NCBI RefSeq assembly: GCF_004010325.2
Contig: NZ_SADR02000010.1
Span: 156,825 to 220,824, forward strand
DNA from: Mesorhizobium sp. M00.F.Ca.ET.216.01.1.1
GTDB taxonomy: Bacteria; Pseudomonadota; Alphaproteobacteria; Rhizobiales; Rhizobiaceae
Length of the DNA stretch: 64,000 bases
Direction: 5' to 3'
Position numbers and translations under genes: made by a program. The first letter of the stretch is position 1. Each line of letters starts with the position of its first letter. Below the pieces are notes generated by a model. The model searched no databases, had not been told where the DNA came from, and saw nothing but the letters and a program-made list of their open reading frames with translations. Shown piece by piece: positions 26,326 through 36,804 of this stretch.

Positions 26326-26726
26326 GCTTGCTCCAGTTCGACCAGCGTGCCGAAGAAGTCCTTGGGATGCAGGAACAGCACCGGCTTGCCATGCGCACCG
26401 GTCCTGGGGTTGCCGTCGCCCAGCACGCGTGCGCCGCTGGCCTTGAGCCTGTCCCGCGCCGCCAGGATGTCGTCGACCTCATAGCAGACATGATGCATGC
26501 CGCCCGAAGGGTTCTTCTCGAGGAATGCCGTAATCGGCGAGCCTTCGCCCAGCGGCTCCAGCAGTTCGATCCTGGTGTTGCCGACATCGATGAACACCAC
26601 CGTCACGCCATGCTCCGGCAGCGCCTGCTGCGCAGTCACCCGGGCGCCGAGCGTATCGCGATAGGCCGCCGTCGCTGCGGCCAGATCCGGCACGGCAAGC
26701 GCAACATGGTTCAGGCGTCCAAGCAT
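26322..26726 (-). CDS. mce: Methylmalonyl-CoA epimerase
   Basis: A 134-residue vicinal-oxygen-chelate protein. It interconverts the (2R) and (2S) forms of methylmalonyl-CoA in propionyl-CoA breakdown. The metal-binding pattern is present: H in LNHVALAVPDL, E in RIELLEPLGE, H in GGMHHVCYEV, and E in GTLVELEQA near the end. Length is normal. It lies 18 bp after rnj in the same operon. No mutase gene is in the window. Confidence 0.93.
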   Translation of the reverse strand: MLGRLNHVALAVPDLAAATAAYRDTLGARVTAQQALPEHGVTVVFIDVGNTRIELLEPLGEGSPITAFLEKNPSGGMHHVCYEVDDILAARDRLKASGARVLGDGNPRTGAHGKPVLFLHPKDFFGTLVELEQA

Positions 26727-26744
26727 GTCCTGTCCTTCGAAACC

Positions 26745-28415
26745 CTACCTGGTGACGAACACCGTCACCAACGGCTTCTTGCCCCACGCTTCATTGGCGG
26801 CGCCACGCACGGCGCGGCGCACCGCCTCCTGCACGAGGTCCAGGTCTTTTCGGCGTTGACGGGGGATGGAGTCCACCGCGCCGATTGCCGCATCGATCAT
26901 CAGGTCTTCCAGGGTCTCGCCGCTGGCATCGACCTCGGCGACGCCGACGGCCACAAGATCCGGATCGCCGGCAAGTTCGTACTTGTCATCGAGCACGACA
27001 TTGACCGCGACATGGCCGGCAAAGGACAGCTTGCGACGGTCGCGAATGCCCATCGCTTGGTCGCTGCCGATCAGCCTGCCGTCCTTGAAGATGCGGCCGA
27101 ACGGCACCTGGTCGATGATCGTCGCTGCGCCGGGATAAAGCCGCAGCATGTCGCCATCGCGGACCTGCGCCACCTGGCCGATGCCGGACACCGACATCAG
27201 CGACCCCTGCGCCACCAGATGCGCCGCCTCGCCGTGCACCGGAACGCCGATCTGTGGGCGCACCCATTCGTACATCTTGCGCAATTCGCTGCGCCGCGGA
27301 TGGCCGGAGACATGCACCAGCGCGTCGCCATCCTCGATGATCTTCATGCCGAGATCGATCAGCCGGTTCTTGATCTCGAGGATCGCCTTCTCGTTACCGG
27401 GGATGGTGCGCGAGGAAAACACCACAGTGTCGCCGGCTGTCAGCGCCACCGATTTCATCTCGTCGCGCGACAGCTTGGCAAGCGCCGCAAGTGGCTCGCC
27501 CTGGCTGCCGGTGCAGATGATGACGAGATTTTCACGCGGTATGAAACCATAATCCTCCTCGGCGATGAATTCCGGCAGCCCGTCCATATAGCCGAGCTCG
27601 CCTGCCACATCGATGACGCGCTTCAACGAGCGGCCAAGCACCAGGCACTGCCGGCCGGCATTCCGCGCCGCCTTGGCAATGGAAACGATGCGCCCGACAT
27701 TGGAGGAGAATGTGGTGACGGCGACGCGGCCCTTGGCGTTCTGGATGACGCCCTTGAGACCCTCGCCCACAGCTACTTCCGACGGCGACTCGCCTTCCCT
27801 CAGCGCATTGGTCGAATCGCAGATCAGCGCCAATACGCCCTTGTCGCCATAGGCCCGGAAGCGCGCCTCGTCGGTCTTCGGCCCGATCGTCGGCGCCGGG
27901 TCGATCTTCCAGTCGCCGGTATGGATGACGGTACCGGCCGCCGAGGTGATCGCCAGCGACACCGGTTCGGGGATCGAATGCGCGACAGGGATGGCCTCGA
28001 TCTCGAACGGGCCGACGCTGAACGTCTCGCCGGCCCGGTAGATCGTCATCGGGATTTTCGGCGCCCCTTGCTCGCCCTGCCGCTTGGCTTCCAACAATCC
28101 GGCGCCGAACGGCGTCATCCAGACCGGCGCCTTGAGCTTCGGCCAGATGTCGTGCAGCGCGCCGTAATGGTCTTCATGCGCATGGGTGATGACAATGCCG
28201 CGCAGATTGGCGAGGTTCTCCTCGATGAAGCGCGTGTCGGGCAAGATCAGGTCGACGCCCGGATACGCCGCATCGGGAAAGGTCACGCCGACATCGACGA
28301 CGATCCACTCGCGCGCATTCGCCGGCCCGTAGCCATAGAGGGCGAAGTTCATGCCGATCTCGCCGACGCCGCCGAGCGGCACGAAGACGAGTTCGGCGTT
28401 TTCCGCTTTCGCCAT
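26745..28415 (-). CDS. rnj: Ribonuclease J
   Basis: A 556-residue metallo-beta-lactamase/beta-CASP ribonuclease for mRNA decay and rRNA maturation. The HxHxDH box is visible as THAHEDHYG (about residue 78-86); others are HTGDWKIDP, CDSTNALREGES, TTFSSNVGR, and HVSGHPRR, with the C-terminal RNase J domain in place. Full length. The very long ORF on the opposite strand (26328-28610) is a codon-bias shadow. Confidence 0.95.
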   Translation of the reverse strand: MAKAENAELVFVPLGGVGEIGMNFALYGYGPANAREWIVVDVGVTFPDAAYPGVDLILPDTRFIEENLANLRGIVITHAHEDHYGALHDIWPKLKAPVWMTPFGAGLLEAKRQGEQGAPKIPMTIYRAGETFSVGPFEIEAIPVAHSIPEPVSLAITSAAGTVIHTGDWKIDPAPTIGPKTDEARFRAYGDKGVLALICDSTNALREGESPSEVAVGEGLKGVIQNAKGRVAVTTFSSNVGRIVSIAKAARNAGRQCLVLGRSLKRVIDVAGELGYMDGLPEFIAEEDYGFIPRENLVIICTGSQGEPLAALAKLSRDEMKSVALTAGDTVVFSSRTIPGNEKAILEIKNRLIDLGMKIIEDGDALVHVSGHPRRSELRKMYEWVRPQIGVPVHGEAAHLVAQGSLMSVSGIGQVAQVRDGDMLRLYPGAATIIDQVPFGRIFKDGRLIGSDQAMGIRDRRKLSFAGHVAVNVVLDDKYELAGDPDLVAVGVAEVDASGETLEDLMIDAAIGAVDSIPRQRRKDLDLVQEAVRRAVRGAANEAWGKKPLVTVFVTR

Positions 28416-28445
28416 GATCTTCCCTTTCCCAGTCGGCCGAGCCGG

Positions 28446-29267
28446 TCAAATCCCGGCGGACGCGACCGCGCCGAAATGCACATCGCCGGCGGCGATTTTC
28501 AGAACCAAACCGTCATCGTCGCGGATCACGAAACGGCAGTCCTCGTCAATGGTCTCGAAGGTGCCGCGCACCACATTACCGTCAATTCTGACAGCAACCT
28601 GCCCGCCTAGCCCCGCCGCACGCGCCAGCCAGCGCCGCCTGACGGCTCCAAGCCCGCGCCCTTCGTTCCACAACCGGGCGTTCTCGCTCCAGGCATCCGA
28701 CAGTGCCAGAAACAATGTCTCGGCATCGCAAGCAGCGCCCAGCGCACGCAGTGACGTTGCCGGATAAGGCAAATCCTCGGGATAAGCCACAACATTGACG
28801 CCGATGCCGACCGCCACTGCGAAGCGGCCGCCTTCGAGTATCGCCGATTCCAGCAAGATTCCGGCAAGCTTGGCGCCGGAGACGAGCACGTCGTTCGGCC
28901 ATTTCAACTCGAAACGGTTCTTTCCCGCGCTGCCGCCGTCGAGGCCGATCGAGATCTTGCCCTTCGGCACGACGGCGTCGAGCGCATCGGCCAGTGCCAG
29001 TCCGGCAACGAAGCCCAGCGTCGCGGCAAGCCGAAGCTCGGCATTGGTGATGACGAGCAGCGTCGCCGCCAGATTGCCCTCGGGTGTTGCCCAGACTCGG
29101 CCGCGCCGGCCGCGTCCGCTCTCCTGCTTTTTAGAAACGACCCAGAGCTTTCCCGGATCGCCCGCCCGCGCATGGTCCAGTGCCAGCGCATTGGTGGAGC
29201 CGATCGTGTCGTGGGCTTCGAGCCGGAACCCTTCCGACGCTGCGGTTGGAGCCAGCCGAAATGCCAT
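28446..29267 (-). CDS. birA: Biotin--[acetyl-CoA-carboxylase] ligase
   Basis: A 273-residue biotin protein ligase without the DNA-binding domain found in E. coli BirA. The ATP/biotin loop GRGRRGRVWATPEGNL and FELKWPNDVLVSGAKLAGIL are diagnostic; AVGIGVNV follows. It attaches biotin to carboxylase BCCP domains. It lies 3 bp after nuoN in the same direction, the usual place in alphaproteobacteria, and 30 bp before rnj. Confidence 0.94.
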   Translation of the reverse strand: MAFRLAPTAASEGFRLEAHDTIGSTNALALDHARAGDPGKLWVVSKKQESGRGRRGRVWATPEGNLAATLLVITNAELRLAATLGFVAGLALADALDAVVPKGKISIGLDGGSAGKNRFELKWPNDVLVSGAKLAGILLESAILEGGRFAVAVGIGVNVVAYPEDLPYPATSLRALGAACDAETLFLALSDAWSENARLWNEGRGLGAVRRRWLARAAGLGGQVAVRIDGNVVRGTFETIDEDCRFVIRDDDGLVLKIAAGDVHFGAVASAGI

Positions 29268-29270
29268 ACC

Positions 29271-30704
29271 TTAGAAAAATGTCTTCGCGGCGGCTTCGGC
29301 GTAGGTGCCGATCGGTCCGCCGATCAGCACATAAAACAGCACGAAGGCACCGGATACGCCAAGCACAAGACGCAGTTCGCTCGCCATCGGCAAGAAGCCG
29401 CCGACCGGTTCGTCGAACCACATGATCTTGATGATGCGCAGATAATAGTAGGCGCCCACCACCGAGGCCAGCACGCCGATGATCGCCAGCGCGTAGAGGT
29501 TGGCGTTGATGGCGGCGAGGAACACGTACCACTTCCCCCAGAAGCCGGCGAGCGGCGGGATGCCGGCCAGCGAGAACATCAGGATGGTCAGGATCGTCGC
29601 CATGATCGGATTGGTCGACGACAGGCCGGCGAGATCGCTGATTTGCTCGACATTGCCCTCCTTGCGCCGCATGGCGAGGATGAAGGCGAAGGTGCCGAGC
29701 GTCATCACCAGATAGATCAGCATGTAGATGGCGACGCCGCGCACGCCGGCCTGGCTGTTGGCGGCGAGACCGACCAACGCATAGCCCATATGGCCGATCG
29801 AGGAATACGCCATCAGCCGCTTGATGTTGGTCTGGCCGATGGCGGCGAAGGCGCCGAGCACCATCGAGGCGATCGAAATGAAGACGATGATCTGCTGCCA
29901 GTCGGAAGCAATCGGCTTGAACGCGCCCATGGTAACGCGCACCATCAGCGCCATCGCCGCCATCTTCGGCGCCGCCGCCAGGAAGGCCGTTACCGGGGTT
30001 GGCGCGCCTTCATAGACGTCCGGCGTCCACATATGGAACGGCACCGCCGATATCTTGAAGGCGAGGCCGGCCAGCACGAAGACCAGCCCAAAAACCAGGC
30101 CAAGCTGCCGTTCGCTGCCCAGCGCCGTTGCGATCTCCTGGAAACCAGTGTTGCCGGTGTAGCCATAGATCAGCGAGATGCCGTAGAGCAGCATGCCCGA
30201 CGACAGCGCGCCGAGCACGAAATACTTCAACCCCGCCTCGGTCGAGCGCAGATTGTCGCGGTTGATCGCCGCCAGCACGTAGATCGCCAACGATTGCAGT
30301 TCGAGGCCGAGATAGAGCCCGATCATGCCATTGGCCGAGATCATCAGCATCATGCCGAGCGTGCAGAGCAGGATCAGCACCGGATACTCGAACTTGTCGA
30401 AATGCTCCACCCTGGCGAAGCGCACCGACATGACCAGCGTCACCGCCGACCCGATCAGCGCCAGCATCTTCATGAAGTGGGCGAAGGGATCCTGGATGAA
30501 GGCACTGCCGTAGGCGGTGCCCTGCCCGCTGGAAGAGACCATCCAGATGCCGGCAATCACCAGTATGGCGACGGCTAGACCGGTCACCGTGACGTTGCGG
30601 CTTTCGCGCGAATAGGCGCCCAGCATCAACAGCGCCAAAGCGCCGATGGCAAGGATCAGCTCTGGTGTCGAGAGCGACAGGCTGGAGAGAAGGTCAGGCG
30701 TCAT
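29271..30704 (-). CDS. nuoN: NADH-quinone oxidoreductase subunit N
   Basis: A 477-residue antiporter-like membrane subunit of complex I with about 14 helices ([40 protein letters not shown]). The start [16 protein letters not shown] at 30704 is chosen; the frame upstream of it is Arg/Ser-rich nuoM shadow. Last subunit gene of the operon, 16 bp after nuoM. Confidence 0.96.
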   Translation of the reverse strand: MTPDLLSSLSLSTPELILAIGALALLMLGAYSRESRNVTVTGLAVAILVIAGIWMVSSSGQGTAYGSAFIQDPFAHFMKMLALIGSAVTLVMSVRFARVEHFDKFEYPVLILLCTLGMMLMISANGMIGLYLGLELQSLAIYVLAAINRDNLRSTEAGLKYFVLGALSSGMLLYGISLIYGYTGNTGFQEIATALGSERQLGLVFGLVFVLAGLAFKISAVPFHMWTPDVYEGAPTPVTAFLAAAPKMAAMALMVRVTMGAFKPIASDWQQIIVFISIASMVLGAFAAIGQTNIKRLMAYSSIGHMGYALVGLAANSQAGVRGVAIYMLIYLVMTLGTFAFILAMRRKEGNVEQISDLAGLSSTNPIMATILTILMFSLAGIPPLAGFWGKWYVFLAAINANLYALAIIGVLASVVGAYYYLRIIKIMWFDEPVGGFLPMASELRLVLGVSGAFVLFYVLIGGPIGTYAEAAAKTFF

Positions 30705-30720
30705 GGTTCGCAAACCCCAG

Positions 30721-32226
30721 TCAGTTCGCCGCCGCGGTCTGCGCGGCGCCGATGGATGCGGTGACATTGGTGACGAGCGCCTTGACCGATTCGGCCGTCG
30801 CGTCGAAGACCGGCGCCGGGTAGACGCCGAAGAAGATAACGAGTGCGACAAGCGGATAGATGATCACCTTCTCGCGCGCCGACAGGTCAAGCAGGCCCTT
30901 CAGGCTCTCCTTGGTCAGCGCGCCGAAGATCACCCGGCGGTAGAGCCATAGCGCATAGGCAGCCGACAGGATGACTCCAGTGGCAGCGAAGAACGCCACC
31001 CAGGTGTTGACCCGGAACACGCCGAGCATGGTCAGGAACTCGCCGACGAAGCCGCTGGTGCCCGGCAGGCCGACATTGGCCATGGTGAAAATCATGAACG
31101 CGGTCGCGTATTTCGGCATGTTGTTGACCAGCCCGCCATAGGCATCGATGTCGCGCGTGTGCATGCGGTCGTAGACGACGCCGACGCAGAGGAACAGTGC
31201 GCCGGAAACCAAGCCGTGCGACAGCATCTGGAAGATCGCGCCTTGCACGCCTTCCTGGTTCATCGCGAAGATGCCCATGGTGACGAAGCCCATATGGGCG
31301 ACCGACGAATAGGCGATCAGCTTCTTCATGTCCTCCTGCATCAGCGCCACCAGCGAGGTGTAGATGATGGCGACGACGGACAGCGAGAAGATCAGCGGCG
31401 CGAACATCTCGGAGGCGATCGGAAACATCGGCAGCGAAAAACGCAGGAACCCGTATCCGCCCATCTTCAGCAGGATGGCGGCTAGGATCACCGAACCGGC
31501 CGTCGGCGCCTCGACATGGGCGTCGGGCAGCCAGGTGTGCACCGGCCACATCGGCATCTTGACGGCGAAGGACGCGAAGAAGGCGAGCCACAGCCAGGTC
31601 TGCATGCTGGCCGGGAAGCTGTGCGTCAAAAGCGTCGGGATGTCGGTGGTGCCGGACTGGAAGAACATCGCCATGACGGCGAGCAGCATCAGCACCGAGC
31701 CGGCCAGCGTATAGAGGAAGAACTTGAACGAAGCGTAGACGCGCCGCTTGCCGCCCCACACGCCGATGATGATGAACATCGGGATCAGGCCCGCCTCGAA
31801 GAAGACGTAGAACAGTACGATGTCCAGCGCGCAGAAGACGCCAATCATCAGCGTTTCGAGCAGCAGGAAGGCGATCATGTAGGCCTTGACGCGCTTTTCG
31901 ATCGATTCCCAGGAAGCCAGGATGCAGAGCGGCATCAGGAAGGTAGTCAGGATAACGAATAGCATCGAGATGCCGTCGACGCCCATATGGTAGGAGATGC
32001 CGGAATCCAGCCAGGCAAACTTCTCGACGAACTGGAAGCCGGGCTGGGAATTGTCGAAGCCGGTCCAGATGAACAGCGAAATCACGAAAGTGAACGTCGT
32101 CGTCAACAGCGCGATGGCGCGAATGTTGCGGCGTGCATTCTCGCTGTCGTCGTTGATCAGCAGAATGAGCAGCACACCAACCAGCGGCAGGAAGGTGACC
32201 AGCGAGAGGATTGGCCAGTCGGTCAT
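30721..32226 (-). CDS. nuoM: NADH-quinone oxidoreductase subunit M
   Basis: A 501-residue proton-pumping membrane subunit of complex I (about 14 helices). Family stretches: [58 protein letters not shown]. The ATG at 32226 overlaps the nuoL stop by 1 bp; upstream frame is shadow. Confidence 0.96.
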   Translation of the reverse strand: MTDWPILSLVTFLPLVGVLLILLINDDSENARRNIRAIALLTTTFTFVISLFIWTGFDNSQPGFQFVEKFAWLDSGISYHMGVDGISMLFVILTTFLMPLCILASWESIEKRVKAYMIAFLLLETLMIGVFCALDIVLFYVFFEAGLIPMFIIIGVWGGKRRVYASFKFFLYTLAGSVLMLLAVMAMFFQSGTTDIPTLLTHSFPASMQTWLWLAFFASFAVKMPMWPVHTWLPDAHVEAPTAGSVILAAILLKMGGYGFLRFSLPMFPIASEMFAPLIFSLSVVAIIYTSLVALMQEDMKKLIAYSSVAHMGFVTMGIFAMNQEGVQGAIFQMLSHGLVSGALFLCVGVVYDRMHTRDIDAYGGLVNNMPKYATAFMIFTMANVGLPGTSGFVGEFLTMLGVFRVNTWVAFFAATGVILSAAYALWLYRRVIFGALTKESLKGLLDLSAREKVIIYPLVALVIFFGVYPAPVFDATAESVKALVTNVTASIGAAQTAAAN

Positions 32227-34199
32227 CAGAGCATCATCCAGGTGACGAGTGCGGCAACGCCGATCAGCATGGCGAAGGCATAGTGGTAGAGGTAGCCGGT
32301 CTGCAGCTTGACGACGCGGTTGGTGACATCGACGACGCGCGCCGAAACGCCGTCCGGCCCGAGACCGTCGATGATTGCGCCGTCGCCTGTCTTCCACAGG
32401 AAGCGGCCAAGGCGTTTGGCCGGCCGCACGAACAGGAAGTCGTAGAGCTCGTCGAAATACCACTTGTTGAGCAGGAACGCGTAGAGGCCGCGATGATGCG
32501 CCGCCAGATTCCTCGGCATTTCCGGCGCGCGGATATAGAATTGCCAGGCAATCGCAAAGCCGATCAGCATGGCGATGAACGGCGCCAGTTCCACCCACAG
32601 CGGCAGTTCGTGGATTTCATGCAGGATGCGGTTTTCCGGCAGCGTGAACAGCGACGCCTTCCAGAACTCGGCATAGCCCTCGCCGATGAAGGCGCCGTGG
32701 AAGATCACGCCTGCGAACAGCGCTCCCGCGGCCAGGATGAACAGCGGCACCAGCATGACCGGCGGCGATTCATGGACATGGTGCATGACTTCATGGCTCG
32801 CCCGCGGCTGGCCGTGGAAAGTCATGAAGATCAGGCGCCAGGAATAGAAGCTGGTGAAACAGGCGGCGACGACCAGCAGCACGAAGGCGGTGGCGGCGAC
32901 CGAATTGTGGCTGGCAAAGGCGGCTTCGATGATCGCATCCTTGGAGAAGAAGCCGGCGGTGCCGATGATTGTCACCGGAATGCCGACGCCGGTCAGCGCC
33001 AGCGTGCCGATCACCATCATCCAGTAGGTTTTCGGAATGAGCGTCCTCAGACCGCCCATGTTGCGCATGTCCTGCTCGTCCGAGACCGCGTGGATGACCG
33101 AGCCGGAGCCTAGGAACAGCAGCGCCTTGAAGAAGGCGTGCGTGAACAGGTGGAAGATCGCCGCGCCATAGGCACCGACGCCGAGCGCCACGAACATGTA
33201 GCCGAGCTGCGAGCAGGTCGAATAGGCGATGACGCGCTTGATGTCGTTCTGAACCAGGCCGACGGTCGCCGCGAAGAAGGCGGTAAAGGCGCCGATGAAT
33301 GTCACCACCGTCAGCGCCGATTGCGACACCTCGAACAGAGGCGACAGCCTCGCCAGCATGAACACCCCGGCCGTCACCATGGTCGCAGCATGGATCAGCG
33401 CGGAGACCGGCGTCGGGCCTTCCATGGCGTCCGGCAGCCAGGTGTGCAACGGCACCTGCGCCGACTTGCCCATGGCGCCCATGAACAGCAGCAGGCAGAC
33501 AACGGTCATCGCCGACTGCTTGTCGAGCACATAGCCGAGGAAGGTCAGCACCGCTGCGCCCTCGGCCGCGCCTTCGGCCGGAATGAACGTCGCTGCATTG
33601 GCGAAGATGGTGCCGAGATTGACCGACCCGAACAGCACGAAGACGCCGAAGATGCCGAGCGCGAAGCCAAAATCGCCGACGCGGTTGACGATGAAGGCCT
33701 TGATCGCGGCGGCATTTGCCGACGGCTTCTTGTACCAGAAGCCGATCAGCAGGTAGGAGGCGAGACCGACGCCTTCCCAGCCGAAGTACATCTGCACCAG
33801 ATTATCCGCCGTCACCAGCATCAGCATGGCGAAGGTGAACAGCGACAGATAGGCGAAGAACCGCGGCCGGTCCGGGTCGTGGTGCATGTAGCCGATCGAG
33901 TAGATGTGGACTAGCGCCGACACCGTGTTGACCACCACGAGCATGACCACGGTCAGCGTGTCGATCCGGAGTGCCCACGATGCCTCAAGACCGCCCGACT
34001 GGATCCAGCGCAGCACCGGCACAGTGAACACCTCGCCGTCGCCGAAGCCGACGGAGAAGAAGGCGACCCACGACAGAACCGCCGCGATTACCACGAAGCC
34101 GGAGGTGATGTATTCGGACGCCTTGGCGCCGAGCGAAGTGCCGAACAGGCCGACGATCAGGAAGCCGAGCAGCGGAAGGAAGACGATCGCTTGATACAT
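32226..34199 (-). CDS. nuoL: NADH-quinone oxidoreductase subunit L
   Basis: A 657-residue proton-pumping subunit with about 16 helices and the long lateral C-terminal helix region of NuoL. Family stretches: [58 protein letters not shown]. It starts 10 bp after nuoK. Confidence 0.96.
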   Translation of the reverse strand: MYQAIVFLPLLGFLIVGLFGTSLGAKASEYITSGFVVIAAVLSWVAFFSVGFGDGEVFTVPVLRWIQSGGLEASWALRIDTLTVVMLVVVNTVSALVHIYSIGYMHHDPDRPRFFAYLSLFTFAMLMLVTADNLVQMYFGWEGVGLASYLLIGFWYKKPSANAAAIKAFIVNRVGDFGFALGIFGVFVLFGSVNLGTIFANAATFIPAEGAAEGAAVLTFLGYVLDKQSAMTVVCLLLFMGAMGKSAQVPLHTWLPDAMEGPTPVSALIHAATMVTAGVFMLARLSPLFEVSQSALTVVTFIGAFTAFFAATVGLVQNDIKRVIAYSTCSQLGYMFVALGVGAYGAAIFHLFTHAFFKALLFLGSGSVIHAVSDEQDMRNMGGLRTLIPKTYWMMVIGTLALTGVGIPVTIIGTAGFFSKDAIIEAAFASHNSVAATAFVLLVVAACFTSFYSWRLIFMTFHGQPRASHEVMHHVHESPPVMLVPLFILAAGALFAGVIFHGAFIGEGYAEFWKASLFTLPENRILHEIHELPLWVELAPFIAMLIGFAIAWQFYIRAPEMPRNLAAHHRGLYAFLLNKWYFDELYDFLFVRPAKRLGRFLWKTGDGAIIDGLGPDGVSARVVDVTNRVVKLQTGYLYHYAFAMLIGVAALVTWMML

Positions 34200-34209
34200 G
34201 AGTGCCCTG

Positions 34210-34518
34210 TCAACCCTTCATCATGTTCACGTCTTCGACCGCTATCGAACCGCGGTTGCGAAAGAAAACGACGAGAATGGCGAGACCGATCGCCGCCTCT
34301 GCCGCCGCCACCGTCAGCACGAACAGCGCGAACACCTGGCCGACGAGGTCGCCGAGTGCCGCCGAGAAGGCGACGAAATTGATGTTCACGGCAAGCAGGA
34401 TCAGCTCGATCGACATCAGGATGACGATGACGTTCCTGCGGTTCAGGAAGATGCCGAACACACCGAGCGTGAACAGGATCGCCGATACGGTCAGGTAATG
34501 TGCAATGCCGACGACCAT
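34210..34518 (-). CDS. nuoK: NADH-quinone oxidoreductase subunit K
   Basis: A 102-residue three-helix membrane subunit with the conserved helix glutamates in [20 protein letters not shown] and [19 protein letters not shown]. It starts 1 bp after the nuoJ stop. Part of the complex I proton channel. Confidence 0.96.
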   Translation of the reverse strand: MVVGIAHYLTVSAILFTLGVFGIFLNRRNVIVILMSIELILLAVNINFVAFSAALGDLVGQVFALFVLTVAAAEAAIGLAILVVFFRNRGSIAVEDVNMMKG

Positions 34519-34519
34519 C

Positions 34520-35140
34520 TTAGATTCCTTCGCCCGTCTTGACCTTGCGGATTTCCACCCCGGTCGCCGCGGTACGGCCGACCTGGGCGGCGATCGACTG
34601 CCGCTTGACTCCCGGCTTGTGGCGCAGCGTCAGCACGATGGCGCCGATCATGGCGACCAGCAGCACGAGGCCTGCAATCTGGAAGTAGTAGAGGTAGTCG
34701 GTGTAGAGGATGTCGCCGAGCGCTGCCGTGTTCGAGCGTACGGCAAGATCCGGGATGGGCTTCGAAACCGTCGCAGCCAGTTGCGGCGAGAATGTATAGC
34801 CGCCAAGCACGACGATCAGCTCCGCTGCCAAGATCAGCCCGACCAGCGCGCCGATCGGCGCATATTGCAGGGCGCCTTCCTTCATCTCGGCAAAGTCGAC
34901 GTCGAGCATCATAACCACGAACAGGAACAGCACCAGCACCGCGCCGACATAGACGACAAGCAGGATCACCGCCAGGAACTCGGCGCCAGTCAGCATGAAC
35001 AGGCCGGCAGCGTTGAAGAAGGTCAGGATCAGGAACAGCACCGAATGCACGGGGTTGCGCGACGAAATGACCATGAACGCCGACGCCACCGCGACAAAGG
35101 CGAAGAGGTAGAAAAAGACCGCCTCTAGTCCACTCAGCAT
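34520..35140 (-). CDS. nuoJ: NADH-quinone oxidoreductase subunit J
   Basis: A 206-residue five-helix membrane subunit; [20 protein letters not shown] and [20 protein letters not shown] are family stretches. A 127-bp gap without a gene separates it from nuoI, the longest gap in the operon apart from the one holding the four-helix-bundle insert. Confidence 0.96.
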   Translation of the reverse strand: MLSGLEAVFFYLFAFVAVASAFMVISSRNPVHSVLFLILTFFNAAGLFMLTGAEFLAVILLVVYVGAVLVLFLFVVMMLDVDFAEMKEGALQYAPIGALVGLILAAELIVVLGGYTFSPQLAATVSKPIPDLAVRSNTAALGDILYTDYLYYFQIAGLVLLVAMIGAIVLTLRHKPGVKRQSIAAQVGRTAATGVEIRKVKTGEGI

Positions 35141-35267
35141 GGGTTCCCCCGGGTTCCTGTCGGACCGGCGTCTCGCCCTGTCCGTTCTCTGTGGCTTCGT
35201 TCCGCCTCCGGCGCCGAAGCCGCGTTTTCCTTAAACGAGGCCCCTCGCCCCGTCCATGCGTCAAATG

Positions 35268-35759
35268 TCAGCGGTACGGCGCATCGAGCGCAATGTTGCG
35301 CGCCAGCTCGCGCTCCCAGCGGTCGCCATTCGCCAACAGTCTCTCCTTGTCGTAGTAGAGCTCCTCGCGCGTTTCCGTCGCGAATTCGAAATTCGGCCCC
35401 TCGACGATGGCGTCGACCGGGCAAGCTTCCTGGCAGTAGCCGCAATAAATGCACTTCACCATGTCAATGTCGTAGCGCACGGTGCGGCGCGTGCCGTCAT
35501 TGCGGCGCGGGCCGGCCTCGATGGTGATCGCCTGCGCCGGGCAGATCGCCTCGCACAGCTTGCAGGCGATGCAGCGTTCCTCGCCGTTCGGATAGCGGCG
35601 CAGTGCGTGCTCGCCGCGAAAGCGCGGGCTGGTCGGCCCCTTTTCGTGCGGATAGTTGATCGTCTCCTTCGGCGCGAAGAACTGGCGCATCGACAGGAAG
35701 AAGGCGCTGACGAAATCCTGCAGCAGCAGGGATTTTGCGGCCTGGGAAAGAGCGGACAT
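35268..35759 (-). CDS. nuoI: NADH-quinone oxidoreductase subunit I
   Basis: A 163-residue peripheral subunit binding clusters N6a and N6b: two 4Fe-4S motifs, [15 protein letters not shown] and [15 protein letters not shown]. The start [13 protein letters not shown] at 35759 overlaps the nuoH stop by 1 bp. The open frame continues far upstream, but only as nuoH shadow. Confidence 0.96.
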   Translation of the reverse strand: MSALSQAAKSLLLQDFVSAFFLSMRQFFAPKETINYPHEKGPTSPRFRGEHALRRYPNGEERCIACKLCEAICPAQAITIEAGPRRNDGTRRTVRYDIDMVKCIYCGYCQEACPVDAIVEGPNFEFATETREELYYDKERLLANGDRWERELARNIALDAPYR

Positions 35760-36802
35760 CACGCGAACCCTGTGATCTTGAGGAAGGCGGCGGTCGCGAC
35801 CACCATGAACAGCGAGATCGGCAGGAAGACTTTCCAGCCGAGCCGCATCAGCTGGTCGTAGCGGTAGCGCGGCACGAACGCCTTCACCATGGAGAACATG
35901 AAGAACACCAGGCAGACCTTGAGCACGAACCAGATCAGCCCTGGCACCCAGGTGAAGGGCGCGAAATCGAAGGGCGGCAGCCAGCCGCCAAGGAACAATA
36001 TGGTGGCCAGCGCGCACATCAAGACGACGGCGACATATTCGCCGAGGAAGAACAGCAGGAACGGCGTCGACGAATATTCGACCATGTGGCCGGCGACGAG
36101 TTCCGATTCGGCTTCCACCAGGTCGAAGGGCGGCCGGTTCGTCTCGGCCAGCGCCGAGATGAAGAAAACGATGAACATCGGGAACAGCGACAGCCAGTGC
36201 CAGTCGAGGAAGGTGTTGGGCAGGCCGAGCCGTGTGCCGAGCCCGTCCTGCTGCGACAAGACGATGTCGGACAGGTTGAGCGAGCCGACGCAAAGCAGCA
36301 CGGTGACGATGACGAAGCCGATCGAGACCTCGTAGGACACCATTTGCGCGGCCGAGCGCAGCGCGCCGAGGAACGGATATTTCGAATTGGACGCCCAGCC
36401 GCCCATGATCACGCCGTAGACCTCGAGCGAGGAGATGGCGAAGACATAGAGGATGCCGACATTGACGTTGGCGATGGCCCAGCCCTGGTTGACCGGGATA
36501 ACCGCCCAGGCCGAGATCGCCAGCACCGCCGACACCAAAGGCGCCAGCAGGAACACGCCCTTGTTGGCGCCGGACGGAATCACCGGTTCCTTGAATACGA
36601 ACTTCAACAGGTCGGCGAAAGCCTGCAGCGTGCCCCATGGGCCGACAACATTCGGGCCGCGACGCAACTGCACCGCCGCCCAGATCTTGCGGTCCGCGTA
36701 AAGCACATAGGCGACGAAGATCAGAAGCACGACGATCAGCACGACCGACTTCAACAGGATCAGCAGCGCCGGCAGCACGTAGAAGGAGAAGAAGGTGTCC
36801 AT
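35759..36802 (-). CDS. nuoH: NADH-quinone oxidoreductase subunit H
   Basis: A 347-residue membrane subunit (about eight to nine helices) that forms much of the quinone cavity. Conserved stretches: [40 protein letters not shown], and [10 protein letters not shown] near the end. The start [11 protein letters not shown] at 36802 is 2 bp after the nuoG stop. Confidence 0.96.
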   Translation of the reverse strand: MDTFFSFYVLPALLILLKSVVLIVVLLIFVAYVLYADRKIWAAVQLRRGPNVVGPWGTLQAFADLLKFVFKEPVIPSGANKGVFLLAPLVSAVLAISAWAVIPVNQGWAIANVNVGILYVFAISSLEVYGVIMGGWASNSKYPFLGALRSAAQMVSYEVSIGFVIVTVLLCVGSLNLSDIVLSQQDGLGTRLGLPNTFLDWHWLSLFPMFIVFFISALAETNRPPFDLVEAESELVAGHMVEYSSTPFLLFFLGEYVAVVLMCALATILFLGGWLPPFDFAPFTWVPGLIWFVLKVCLVFFMFSMVKAFVPRYRYDQLMRLGWKVFLPISLFMVVATAAFLKITGFA

Positions 36803-36804
36803 GT

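Noticed and set aside
26328..28610. 760-codon plus-strand ORF opposite rnj and mce
   Set aside because: Arg/His-rich translation with no family match; it mirrors the third-position GC bias of the real minus-strand genes.
29172..30578. 468-codon plus-strand ORF opposite nuoN
   Set aside because: Antisense shadow rich in Arg, His and Gln; the minus strand holds a clear NuoN.
35760..36638. Extension of the nuoI frame upstream to 36638
   Set aside because: The extra residues are nuoH read out of frame; NuoI family start is at 35759.
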